64,000 nt of DNA. Origin: an uncultured Methanoregula sp. GTDB taxonomy: Archaea; Halobacteriota; Methanomicrobia; Methanomicrobiales; Methanospirillaceae. The stretch lies in the NCBI RefSeq assembly GCF_963677065.1, contig NZ_OY781872.1:2847419-2911418 (forward strand), written 5' to 3'. Shown piece after piece: positions 43,811 to 52,345 of this stretch. The position numbers and the translations under genes are program-made. The notes below the pieces were generated by a model. That model searched no databases, was not told the origin of the DNA, and saw only the letters and a list, made by a program, of their open reading frames with translations. The stretch's first letter is position 1; each line of letters opens with the position of its first letter.

Positions 43811-44039
43811 TTACCTACTGCGCCACGATCCTGATACCGGCATGCTTCGGGAGCCCAACGCCTTTCTGTACGCGAAAGAATGCAGGCACGGGCCGGGACA
43901 AGACCGCTGTCGGCCAGATCACCTCACGCAACGAGGCGGCCCGGTTTATCCGGGAACTGTTCACAAAGCCCGGTCTCTTCTCATGTGGAATCACGTGGGG
44001 CTTGCCCGGTTTCTGCCATTGGCGTACGGGACGGGGTGA
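43811..44039 (+). pseudogene. Decayed copy 2 of the 108-residue family
   Basis: The DNA follows the gene at 29930 closely (ctgcgccacgatcctgataccggcatgct, tgtacgcgaaagaatgc, gatcacctcacgcaacgaggcggcccggtttatccgggaa, aatcacgtggggcttgcccggtttctgcc). It has internal deletions and frameshifts, including loss of the FWFRHW segment. It begins 10 bp after the HepT stop, so the toxin-antitoxin pair lies between two remnants of one gene family. Confidence 0.75.
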
Positions 44040-44142
44040 GGGACGGGAACTCTTTTTCTCCCGGGAATATCTTAAACCAGCACTGCGAGAAATCTCAAAC
44101 GAAAAAGACAAAAAAACCAAATGCAATCATCCCTAAACCGGA

Positions 44143-44724
44143 ATGGTGCTCCTCTTCATCGACACCGAGACCACCGGCCTCCCGAAATTCTTCTCAACAG
44201 ATCCCACAAAAAAATGGCCACGAGTAGTCCAGCTGGCTTGGGCATTATACGACAATGACGGCAACTGCGAATGCTTGAACAGTTTCATCATTTACCCGAC
44301 GGACTTCTCTATTCCTTCGGACTCTGCCAGGATTCACGGGATCACGACCGAGCGGGCGAAAGCGGAAGGGGTGTCGCTCCACAAAGTGCTCCCGCAGTTC
44401 AATTATGATGTCGACCGGGCGACGACCGTCATTGCCCACAACCTGGCTTTCGATCTGCCGATCGTCCATACTGAATTCACCCGGTGCCGGCTTGCAACAA
44501 ACCTCCTGGAGAAAGAACAGTTCTGCACCATGAAACCCCGGGAAATTGTTGCGTGGTGCAAAATTCCCAAGGCCTCCGGGAACGGGTACAAATGGCCGAA
44601 ACTGAACGAACTGCATCTGCAGTTGTTCGGTACGGAATTTGAAGGCAGCCATGATGCCGGTGCCGATGTGGAAGCCTGCGCCCGGTGTTATTTCGAGCTG
44701 AGGAAGAGAGGAATTATCGGGTAG
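44143..44724 (+). CDS. DnaQ-like 3'-5' exonuclease (DEDDh)
   Basis: The 193-residue protein has the exonuclease motifs FIDTETTGLP (Exo I, D and E), IAHNLAFDLPIV (Exo II) and SHDAGADVEACARCYFEL (Exo III, His and Asp). RIHGITTERA is present as in the epsilon-subunit group. It is a stand-alone proofreading-type exonuclease that acts on single-stranded DNA or RNA ends. It sits between two MntA-HepT modules without overlap to either, so it may be either a housekeeping or an accessory enzyme. Confidence 0.88.
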   Translation: MVLLFIDTETTGLPKFFSTDPTKKWPRVVQLAWALYDNDGNCECLNSFIIYPTDFSIPSDSARIHGITTERAKAEGVSLHKVLPQFNYDVDRATTVIAHNLAFDLPIVHTEFTRCRLATNLLEKEQFCTMKPREIVAWCKIPKASGNGYKWPKLNELHLQLFGTEFEGSHDAGADVEACARCYFELRKRGIIG

Positions 44725-44807
44725 GGGGATCCGGCCATCGCAAGCACTATCTGTGAGAACGATCACCACATTAGTAAGAACAACTCCTCAAGGAGACCGG
44801 ATCCTGC

Positions 44808-45119
44808 ATGCACCGCATCATTGAGCAGAACATAGACGGGATTATGAGAATATGTACCCGCCACCGGGTCCGCCGACTTGCAGTGTTTGGTTCCGTGACT
44901 GACGACCGGTTCGATGCTGACAAAAGCGATCTCGACCTGCTTGTTGAATTTGAAACAATGCCTCCTGCGGAGCATGCAGACCAGTTCTTCGGGCTTGCTG
45001 AAGATCTCGAACACCTGTTCAACCGTCCTGTTGATCTTGTCGAGCAGGAAGCCGTGCACAATCCGTATTTCCGTAAATCCCTGGAAGAGACACAGGTTGA
45101 GATTTATGCTGCGGCATGA
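44808..45119 (+). CDS. MntA-type nucleotidyltransferase antitoxin, module 2
   Basis: The 103-residue protein begins MHRIIEQNIDGIMRICTRH and has the motif LAVFGSVTDDRFDADKSDLDLLVEF, with the Gly-Ser pair and two aspartates. RPVDLVEQEAVHNPYFRKSLE follows. The site is preceded by AAGGAGA (spacing 12). It overlaps the next gene by 14 bp. The sequence differs strongly from module 1, so the two modules were gained separately. Confidence 0.85.
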   Translation: MHRIIEQNIDGIMRICTRHRVRRLAVFGSVTDDRFDADKSDLDLLVEFETMPPAEHADQFFGLAEDLEHLFNRPVDLVEQEAVHNPYFRKSLEETQVEIYAAA

Positions 45120-45456
45120 GATCCGGAAATATTTTTTCGATATCGCGGCGTCATGCGATCTGATCGCGCAATTTACTGCCGAAAAAACGCTTGCCGATTA
45201 CCAGAACGACCCGCTTCTTCGATCAGGTGTCGAGCGCCAGTTCGAGATCATCGGGGAAGCTCTCAGTCAGGCAATCCGGCATGATCCTGCTGTTGCAGAG
45301 TTGATCAGCAACACATCACGAATTATCTCGTTCCGAAACCGGCTTATTCATGGGTATGCTACGGTCGCAGACAATGTTGTGTGGGGCGTTCTTGAAACCA
45401 ACCTGCCCGTGCTCACGCAAGAAGTGAAAGCCCTTTTAGAATCAAAAGACGGATGA
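45106..45456 (+). CDS. HepT-type HEPN ribonuclease toxin, module 2
   Basis: The start at 45106 (MLRHEIRKYFFDIAASC), inside the end of the antitoxin gene, gives the usual 116 residues; an earlier start would add unrelated sequence. The HEPN motif RNRLIHGYATV (Arg77, His82) and the preceding RQFEIIGEALSQA match the HepT/DUF86 family. With the overlapping MntA-like gene it forms a complete toxin-antitoxin pair. Confidence 0.85.
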   Translation: MLRHEIRKYFFDIAASCDLIAQFTAEKTLADYQNDPLLRSGVERQFEIIGEALSQAIRHDPAVAELISNTSRIISFRNRLIHGYATVADNVVWGVLETNLPVLTQEVKALLESKDG

Positions 45457-45566
45457 GAACAAATTCCCATCCGTGTTCCCATTCCTGAAACCCGGTCTTT
45501 ACGGGAGGGAAGGAGGCCCGTAACCAGCAAGGTTCAATCAGCTATTTTATCCAGAATCCATGGAGA

Positions 45567-46439
45567 CTACGTTCTCGAGACACAACCCGCCTTTCTGTCC
45601 GGACAAACCTCCGCAAACCTGCAGCTCAGGCACTCCCGCTGCGACGGGTTCGCCGGGAAATCCCCGTATTCGTACGAAGCATTCATCGCCGCATACTCCC
45701 GAAGGATCAACTCCTGCATCTCGCATAGCTGATCTTCATAGAACGCATAGGTCTTCGTCCCGCCGGTCTTCAGGAAGACAAGCTCGGTGCTGATCTCGTC
45801 GGCACTTTTCCTGTAATACTCCTTTGCCCAGAGAACATAGGCAGCCATCTGGAGTTCCGACTCGTACCCGTCATCGTCCCGGCCGGTCTTCCAGTCGGTG
45901 AGGACGAGCGTTTCGTCCGGCATCTTCCCGACAAAATCCACCTTCACCGTTACCCCCACATCCCCGATCCGGAAATGATCGAACTGCTCGTGCCGGAGGC
46001 ATTCGCGTGTCTGGTAGCCCGGCCACTTCCCGAAGAAGGTCTGGAGGCAGGTCTTCCCGTTCGCATCGATGGCGGCAAAAAAGGCATTTTGGATCTTCTC
46101 GCCATTGTGGTACTCGGCGAAAGTCTCGCCGCCGGTATCCCTGAACCTTGAAACCTTCTTTGAAAACGAGTTCATCGCCTCCATAAGATCCATCGGCTTG
46201 TTCTCGCAATGGAGCTGGATCTGCCGGTCGATGATGTCGTGGATGAGAGAGCCCTGGACAACGAATTTTGAGGTGAAATTCTTGAGCCACCGGATTTTTT
46301 CGGGAGGGACTACAGGGGCGGATCTTACGTATTGGGCAATGTACTCGAAATAATACTGGCGCTGGCACCGGTTCCAGACCCGGTGTCGGGTGAAGGACCA
46401 GGTATTGATGGAGAAGAAAAACGGATCCAGCTCTGCCAT
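45567..46439 (-). CDS. RecB/Cas4-type PD-(D/E)xK nuclease with an iron-sulfur cluster motif
   Basis: The 290-residue protein has an early cysteine in WNRCQRQYYFEY (about 24), a helical middle (LIHDIIDRQI, His at the nuclease entry), the active site KVDFVG...LVLTDWKTGR (about 170-190) with QMAAYVLWAKEYY after it, and a C-terminal triplet CLSCRFAEVC. The one-plus-three cysteine arrangement is that of Cas4 and AddB-type iron-sulfur nucleases. No cas1, cas2 or array is near. It could process DNA ends in repair or defence. Confidence 0.82.
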   Translation of the reverse strand: MAELDPFFFSINTWSFTRHRVWNRCQRQYYFEYIAQYVRSAPVVPPEKIRWLKNFTSKFVVQGSLIHDIIDRQIQLHCENKPMDLMEAMNSFSKKVSRFRDTGGETFAEYHNGEKIQNAFFAAIDANGKTCLQTFFGKWPGYQTRECLRHEQFDHFRIGDVGVTVKVDFVGKMPDETLVLTDWKTGRDDDGYESELQMAAYVLWAKEYYRKSADEISTELVFLKTGGTKTYAFYEDQLCEMQELILREYAAMNASYEYGDFPANPSQRECLSCRFAEVCPDRKAGCVSRT

Positions 46440-46597
46440 AGGGTTTTAGTTGCGGGGATTCGAGGAAATAGGTTCCGGTTTTATTATGGGCTTCACGATA
46501 ACCGTTCTCATACGCGAGCAAAATGCGGGTTCATTTCCCCCGCGATCGCCCGCCCCGGGCCTCTGGCCCGCTTCAGTGCCCCGGCCCCCCGGACCAT

Positions 46598-47806
46598 TCA
46601 GCCGAAAAGGGGAACCAGCTCGACTTTCTGCCAGTCCTTTTCCATGGTCTTCATCCAGAGCACCCGGGACGCCGGCAGGAAAACGACCTGGTGGTTGGAG
46701 GAATATTTCTCGCCAAAGAGTTCCGAATGGCAGAACGTTGCCCCGCCGTTCTCCAGGCAGACATCGCGGATCTGCATCATCTTCTGTGCATCGATCGATC
46801 CTTTGGCCTCGCCTGCCTGCCGGAGGAGATTATTCTGCCGGGTGATCGAGTGCCCGGGGGGAGCTGCGGTAAAATTCCAGGCCGGGTCGGCGAAGTGGTT
46901 GGCTGCTGCAACAACCCCGCTGCCATTTCTCTGCCGGGTTTTGTTGGTCATCTTCTCGTACACATACGCGGTGTCCGGTCCTGCAACATCCACGATCCAG
47001 GGAAGATTCGCGTTTGCCCCCCGGATCCCGGCGTCAAGTCCTTTTACATCCGAGTAATCGAGCATGAACCGGAAGAATTCCATGATGAGGTCAGGGCGGT
47101 TATCTTCCGCATTATAACTGTCGTCAAGACCCGAGTTGTCATCCGCTATGAAAAGCCCTTTGCTGTTCATGAGGGTCTCGGGCCGCATCCCCGCTGGCCC
47201 CCAGGTTGCAACGCCGTTGCTGCCATCGGTCGGGCGGTACACGGCAAGGACGTACCACCTGGTGAACGGCAATACATGATCGTCTAAGTCCCAGTTGCGG
47301 GAGACCACAACGGAGCCGTCCGTTGTGTAGTTCCCCCATGCAGCAAGGTACGAGCAGGAGAGCGGGACGGGAGCCGCACTGAGGTAGAGTGCTCCTCCGT
47401 AATAGAGGACCGCGATATCATCGGGCGTGAGACCCGAGGTCTCGGACATGCCCAGAAAGATCTCTTTTACGCGCTCGGGAAAAAATGCCGTTGCATCCCG
47501 TCCGATCGCCCGCACATCCTGCTGCGTATATCCCCGCCGGGTGAGGGCGTCGAGCAGGAACGCGTACTCCTCGTTCAGCTCGTTTTTCATCAGGCCGCCG
47601 TACTGCCGGCCCATCTGCCGGTAGGAACCGGAGAGGACGATGACCGGGTAATCGCCTGCAGCAAACCGCTGCCCGCCTTCGAACGTGGCAACGGGTTCAA
47701 GGCCCGTGACCGCCGGCCGGGAGAAGGATCCCGCATTGGGAAGAGCGAGTGCAGCAGCGGGACCGGTGAGCATGCAGAGCACAATAAGTACGGCGAGGAG
47801 TTTCAT
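46598..47806 (-). CDS. Secreted C45-like acyltransferase/autoproteolytic hydrolase
   Basis: The 402-residue protein has a signal peptide (about 1-20). Its N-terminal region reads YPVIVLSGSYRQMGRQYGGLM. A Cys that would become the N-terminal nucleophile lies in PLSCSYLAAWGNYTTDGSVVVSRNWDLD. GPAGMRPETLMNSKGLFIADDNSG, AANHF and a C-terminal CHSEL complete the pattern of acyl-CoA:6-aminopenicillanic acid acyltransferase (peptidase C45) relatives. Such enzymes are activated by self-cleavage before the Cys and hydrolyse or transfer amide-linked acyl groups. Substrate unknown; export suggests a cell-surface or external substrate. Confidence 0.78.
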   Translation of the reverse strand: MKLLAVLIVLCMLTGPAAALALPNAGSFSRPAVTGLEPVATFEGGQRFAAGDYPVIVLSGSYRQMGRQYGGLMKNELNEEYAFLLDALTRRGYTQQDVRAIGRDATAFFPERVKEIFLGMSETSGLTPDDIAVLYYGGALYLSAAPVPLSCSYLAAWGNYTTDGSVVVSRNWDLDDHVLPFTRWYVLAVYRPTDGSNGVATWGPAGMRPETLMNSKGLFIADDNSGLDDSYNAEDNRPDLIMEFFRFMLDYSDVKGLDAGIRGANANLPWIVDVAGPDTAYVYEKMTNKTRQRNGSGVVAAANHFADPAWNFTAAPPGHSITRQNNLLRQAGEAKGSIDAQKMMQIRDVCLENGGATFCHSELFGEKYSSNHQVVFLPASRVLWMKTMEKDWQKVELVPLFG

Positions 47807-48104
47807 ACACGGTTGTATTTTTCAGGATGGATTAACCCTGTGATTCGCGTTTCCTGTCTCTCCCGTGGGCAATTATCTGAAGATGAGACTCCTTCCCCAC
47901 AGGGCTGCACGAAGGTTTGCGGAGGTGTACGGGAGAGAGGGAGGCAGGCAGTCCAAAAAAGAAATGATGCAAAAAATGGCTATTGGAATCACGGGTGAAC
48001 AGGATTATTCAGTCTGCCTGCACCGCAACAAATGTTGCAGAGGAATGTGACTGTGGGATCGGCATCCCATCCCGGATTTAGTCCCCTGATGGACTCCGCC
48101 GTCA
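47807..48104. other. Spacer without a clear gene
   Basis: The 298 bp upstream of the C45-like gene contain no supported gene. A stretch around 47905-47935 (gcacgaaggtttgcggaggtgtacggga) recalls the 3' end of the 108-residue family gene (cccggtttctgccggaggtgtacggga) and may be a very old remnant. The match is too short to call. Confidence 0.3.
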
Positions 48105-48326
48105 CTATCCCTTTTCAAAGGTGACGACATAATAATTATTCAGGTCATTCGAGGGGGTAAAATCTAATCCTATACCCATATTTAACGGGACCTGCACGGC
48201 CTTCTGTGCCGGGAGATCCACGGCTGCATAATGTGCCCCGGCAACACAACTACCGGCAATCGCTAGGCAGATCACGAACAGTACGAGCCGGGCAAGCGGA
48301 CTTGAAGCGGATTGGGTTATCGTCAT
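48105..48326 (-). CDS. Small exported protein, 73 residues
   Basis: The frame encodes an N-terminal hydrophobic helix (about residues 12-30, LARLVLFVICLAIAGSCVAGA). A short polar part (YAAVDLPAQKAVQVPLNMGIGLDFTPSN) ends with NNYYVVTFEKG. It looks like a signal-anchored small envelope protein. No family is recognised and the ribosome-binding site is weak. Confidence 0.5.
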   Translation of the reverse strand: MTITQSASSPLARLVLFVICLAIAGSCVAGAHYAAVDLPAQKAVQVPLNMGIGLDFTPSNDLNNYYVVTFEKG

Positions 48327-48540
48327 TTTTTATTTTCCCCGTGAGACTTTCGTTATTCAATGAATGGGAGAGAAATCTATATTATTCTGTGGTGTTGAAC
48401 CAGCGTCCGGGACCGGTTGCGAAAGACCGGTACCATTTGCCAATGTTAATCCCACGGGAGGTTTTACGGTGATGCATGGATGATTATCATTCTTCTTTTG
48501 GGAGCTCTCCCTTTGTTTTTTCCGTAACCAAAGGTGCACC

Positions 48541-49554
48541 ATGACAAAAGAACTGCCGGACCGGAGAACGGTGAAAAAGGAACTGATCGTGTTCCTGGTT
48601 CTCACCTTTGGAGCAACGTATCTTCTTGAACTTGCCGGCATCGCGATGTATGGCTCCGGGATACTGGCCAACAAGCTGGTACTCATCCCGATGTACATCC
48701 CGGCCGTCGCCGCAATCCTCTGCATGGTGTACTTCACCTCCCCGGCCCTGACCCGGGAGGCCAAGATCTTTCTTGCATCGTTTTTGATAGCATCGGCAGT
48801 TTCCCTGGTGGAGGGATTGTACCAGCCCCTCCTCGGGACGATCGGGCCCCTGCCCCTCTGCACCGTGGGGGTCTCGGTTGCTGCGTTCCTGGTGGTTGTT
48901 ATCCAGAACCTGAACAAACCCTGGCGGGTGAACCTTTCCCCTGCCCGGTTATCCTTTGGGAAAAATTACCGGTACTACCTGTGTATATCGGTGATCTTCG
49001 CGGCCCTTTTCATCCTGGGGCTGCTCATCAGTTATTATGCCGGTCTCGCCCTTCCGGCCCGGGAATTCAATCCGGGAATGTTTCTCACGTTCATGGGGAT
49101 CTACCTCCTCACGTTCTTTGCAGCCTGGCCGAAGTACTTCGGGGAGGAATACGGCTGGCGGTTTTATCTCCAGGACCGCATGTTCGCACTCTTCGGCGGG
49201 TACAAGGGAGTGATCCTCGTGGGTCTTATCTGGGGATTATGGCACCTGCCGCTCAGCCTTGTCGGGATGAATTTTCCCGCAAACCTCGTTGCGGGGAACC
49301 TGGTCTATCTCGTGTACGCGATCGTGGTCGGGATCATCTTCAGCTACGCGGTCTTAAAGACCTCAAGTATCTGGATCGCGGTCCTGCTCCACGCGATCGC
49401 CGACTCCCTCGTGGTGGTGGGCTATCCCTATCTTGCAAACGGACAGATCCTTGTGGCATTCCTGCCGCTCCTGGTGCTCCTTGGGGTGTTTGCTGCAGTA
49501 CTCCTGCGGTCGAAGATCTGGATCGAAGAGTGCCCGGTACCGGCATCCCCGTGA
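48541..49554 (+). CDS. CPBP-family intramembrane glutamic protease
   Basis: The 337-residue protein has eight or so membrane helices. The conserved motifs lie in order: FGEEYGWRFYLQDR (catalytic Glu pair and Arg, about 201), GLIWGLWHLPLS (His, about 233) and LLHAIADS (His, about 281). This is the Abi/Rce1-type CPBP peptidase core. Relatives process prenylated proteins, bacteriocins or signalling proteins. AAGGTG about 8 nt upstream supports the start. It is monocistronic in host-like DNA. Confidence 0.88.
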   Translation: MTKELPDRRTVKKELIVFLVLTFGATYLLELAGIAMYGSGILANKLVLIPMYIPAVAAILCMVYFTSPALTREAKIFLASFLIASAVSLVEGLYQPLLGTIGPLPLCTVGVSVAAFLVVVIQNLNKPWRVNLSPARLSFGKNYRYYLCISVIFAALFILGLLISYYAGLALPAREFNPGMFLTFMGIYLLTFFAAWPKYFGEEYGWRFYLQDRMFALFGGYKGVILVGLIWGLWHLPLSLVGMNFPANLVAGNLVYLVYAIVVGIIFSYAVLKTSSIWIAVLLHAIADSLVVVGYPYLANGQILVAFLPLLVLLGVFAAVLLRSKIWIEECPVPASP

Positions 49555-49608
49555 GATCTCATTTTTACGGATCATGACGATCTGACGGGCCATCCTCAAA
49601 AAAATATT

Positions 49609-50292
49609 TTAGAGAACCGCGGTCTCCTCAAATCCCGCTTGTGCTTCCGCAACAAATGCTGCAACCAGGTTTTTGTCTTTGCGGCCCCACCGGTCTTCGA
49701 CACCCGTGTGGACATCGACCCCCGCCGGTTGGACATGGCGAATTGCCTGCCGGACATTCCCCGGATTCAATCCCCCGGCAAGGATAACCGGTCTTTGTGA
49801 AATTTCCACCAGGGACCGGCTGATATTCCAGTCGTGGGTTTTTCCCGTTGCCCCGCTTGCCCCGGATACCGGATCGTACGTATCGGTGATGAACGCGAGC
49901 ACGTACGGGCTGAACATTTTTACCGCTTTTTTCAGGGCTTCCGCGTTATCCCTGCGGATGACCAGGCTTTTTATTATCTGAAGATCCGGGTTTTTCTCTT
50001 TCAGGGAACGCATTTCCTCAAGGGAAATATCGCCATGCACCTGGACATGGACTGCCCCCAGGTAGTGGCATAATGCCTGAATTTCTTTTGCCGTATGCAG
50101 GTAGGTGATTAACACTCCCTTGTGGGGTGGCGCAAGCGACCGGATTATTTCGGCTGCATCGGCATCTGCGATATCTTCCGTATGTACCGGGAGCCGGAGG
50201 GGAAATCCCAGATATTCAACACCGCATGCGGTCAATAAGTCCGCTTCTCTCCGGTCGATAATGCCGGCAACCTGAACACAATTTTTCATCAT
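49609..50292 (-). CDS. Phosphoribosylanthranilate isomerase-like protein lacking the usual catalytic Cys
   Basis: The 227-residue beta/alpha-barrel protein has the TrpF C-terminal phosphate site (RPVILAGGLNPGNVRQAI...GVDVHTGVED..GRKD) and the Asp on strand 5-6 (FITDTYDPVSG). However, the first strand reads CVQVAGII where TrpF enzymes have VKICGI, so the general-base Cys is an Ala. No other trp gene is adjacent. It may be a divergent TrpF with a changed mechanism or a barrel recruited to another sugar-phosphate reaction. The fold assignment is firm and the reaction uncertain. Confidence 0.75.
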   Translation of the reverse strand: MMKNCVQVAGIIDRREADLLTACGVEYLGFPLRLPVHTEDIADADAAEIIRSLAPPHKGVLITYLHTAKEIQALCHYLGAVHVQVHGDISLEEMRSLKEKNPDLQIIKSLVIRRDNAEALKKAVKMFSPYVLAFITDTYDPVSGASGATGKTHDWNISRSLVEISQRPVILAGGLNPGNVRQAIRHVQPAGVDVHTGVEDRWGRKDKNLVAAFVAEAQAGFEETAVL

Positions 50293-50515
50293 TGCAGCGT
50301 GGGTATGGATGATACTCTCTCCCCCGCCCCATTATACTCTTCGGGTAACCGCACAGGAAATGCCTTCCGGCATTTCGCTGCCCGGATCCTTTTCGGCCGG
50401 GCATCACCGGTCCGGTAGATCCATTGCCCGCAAACCCGGTCTTCCGTGCCGGAAAACGAGCAGCCCGGCAAAAAATGAGTAGCGTTCCTGTCGCGGTTAA
50501 TGCCGGTACCTGGCG

Positions 50516-52051
50516 TTACGGGCCTGCCACGCTGGAGGTGATATTGATATCGAGATACTGCCCCTTTGCCCGCGTGTAGTTCGGCCAGGTTATGTTCATC
50601 CCGCCGTTCGGGTTGCCGGTCTTTGCAAACCGGGTCCAGAGATCCACGACATTATCGGCAACGGCCGGGTCCGGGTCGAGACCGGGAACCCCGAACAACA
50701 GGATAGTCTCGCTGCCATGGAACGCTCCATCCGGCTGGCCGGGGATGATATAGGAGTACCGGTACATGTACGTGTCCGGGCTGATGTCGCCCATCGAGCC
50801 GGCCGCAAACTTCACCGAGCTGATGAAATCCTCGTTTTCCATGATCTCAGTAAGCCGGAGCTGGACTTCGGCAGTGGAATTGGCCGGGTACTTCGCAAGA
50901 ACGAGATCCGCATCGCTCCCGAACCGGCTCTTCAGGAAGGACCGGTACTCCGCCGGGGTCATGTTGGCGTTTGCTCCAAGCGTTGTCCCGTCACCCGCAT
51001 TGTTCCCTACCATCAGCGGGACCGGGTTCTCCTTATGATTGAGGAAGAGATTGTCGAGGGTGTCAGGCAGGACCCTCCCGTCCACGTTTGGTTCGAACAT
51101 CACGGTGTGGGTGCTCCAGAACGAGGACGGGGACGAGGGCGTTGCATTGATCAGGGTCTCAGGACTCAGGGTTCTCATCCGTACAATGGCATCCGGGCCG
51201 GTGTACCCGAGGCTTTGTGCATACTCTGTCCCGAACGACTCGGCATATTCCTTGGAGTGCGTGGCATTGATGATCGCCCCGTGCGACCAGAAGGGGCCGC
51301 TCTCGACAATCGCCTGCCGGTACAGCCCCCGGCTCAGGGGCGAGACAAGGTGGACATAGTTGCTCTCGCCCCCGGCCGACTGGCCGAAGATCGTCACCCG
51401 TGACGGGTCGCCGCCAAACGCAGCAATGTTATTCTGTACCCATGCCAGGGCGGCCTGCTGGTCGAGGATCCCGTAATTGCCCGAGACATTGTACGGGGAC
51501 TCGCGGTCCAGCTGCGGGTGGGCAAGGAAACCGAGGGCGCCGAGCCGGTAGTTCGGCGTGACAACGATGACGCCTTTCTCTGCAAGGGTTGTCCCGTTAT
51601 AGGCCGGCATGGAGCCGGCTACGCTTGTGAATCCCCCGCCATAGAAAAAGACCATGACCGGGAGTTTCTCATCGGCGCTCTTTGCCGGGGTCCAGACATT
51701 GAGATACAGGCAGTCCTCGCTCATGTTCAGGGGCACGGAACCCGGGGACGAGAGTGCGTTTTCGTTTTTTGCCTGCGGGCAGGTTGCCGAATACTCCTTT
51801 GCCTGTTTTATTCCCTCCCACGGCTGAACCGGTGCCGGAGGTCTCCACCGCAGGTCCCCGACCGGCGGTGCAGCAAACGGGATCCCGTGGTATACCCGCA
51901 TGCCATCCTGGTTTATTCCCGATACATACCCGGCACCGGTCTTTACCACCGTAGTATCCGGAGCCTTCTGGGCACAAGCTGCAAGAAATAAAAATCCTGT
52001 AATTACCAGGCAGATAACCAGAATGTACCCGTTACGTCCAATGTTCTGCAT
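50516..52051 (-). CDS. Carboxylesterase type B lipoprotein
   Basis: The 511-residue protein has a lipobox signal (GFLFLAACAQ). The type B carboxylesterase core follows: YHGIPFAAPPVGDLRW, EDCLYLNVWTP, VMVFFYGGGF (oxyanion hole), GDPSRVTIFGQSAGG (nucleophile Ser near residue 226), FEPNVDGRVLPD and a C-terminal FHGSE (His). It would hydrolyse ester substrates outside the membrane. Upstream, the promoter region is shared with the divergent gene at 52346. Confidence 0.92.
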   Translation of the reverse strand: MQNIGRNGYILVICLVITGFLFLAACAQKAPDTTVVKTGAGYVSGINQDGMRVYHGIPFAAPPVGDLRWRPPAPVQPWEGIKQAKEYSATCPQAKNENALSSPGSVPLNMSEDCLYLNVWTPAKSADEKLPVMVFFYGGGFTSVAGSMPAYNGTTLAEKGVIVVTPNYRLGALGFLAHPQLDRESPYNVSGNYGILDQQAALAWVQNNIAAFGGDPSRVTIFGQSAGGESNYVHLVSPLSRGLYRQAIVESGPFWSHGAIINATHSKEYAESFGTEYAQSLGYTGPDAIVRMRTLSPETLINATPSSPSSFWSTHTVMFEPNVDGRVLPDTLDNLFLNHKENPVPLMVGNNAGDGTTLGANANMTPAEYRSFLKSRFGSDADLVLAKYPANSTAEVQLRLTEIMENEDFISSVKFAAGSMGDISPDTYMYRYSYIIPGQPDGAFHGSETILLFGVPGLDPDPAVADNVVDLWTRFAKTGNPNGGMNITWPNYTRAKGQYLDINITSSVAGP

Positions 52052-52310
52052 ATGATCTCGTTCCCCTGCCAGTTACCAGGATACACCCGCCGGGCACTTC
52101 AGGACCCGGTAAACCCTGCCGGCTGTCCCATCCCTTCCGCCAACGGGCTTTGGCCCTGGTACATGTTTTTGAGAATATCACGGTTTGTGAGTATAACGCT
52201 TCGTATTCTCCACCGGCCGGAACGGCAGGTCATCTGGTTCAAGAAATAAAAACAGCAACAGGAGCCGGCTTTTCCATGCAACGGCCGAATGGATGCTCTC
52301 TCCGCCCGAT

Positions 52311-52319
52311 ATTTTATAA
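52311..52319 (+). promoter_or_regulatory. TATA box that fixes the start of the zinc-ribbon membrane protein
   Basis: TTTTATAAA lies 27 bp before the ATG at 52346, so transcription should begin about 5 nt upstream of that codon. An in-frame ATG at 52289 lies before this box and cannot be the start. Confidence 0.65.
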
Positions 52320-52345
52320 AACCCGAACATCATACACACCGGGTA

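Noticed and set aside
47905..47935. Possible fourth remnant of the 108-residue family
   Set aside because: Only about 20 matching bases around gcggaggtgtacggga; too short to call.
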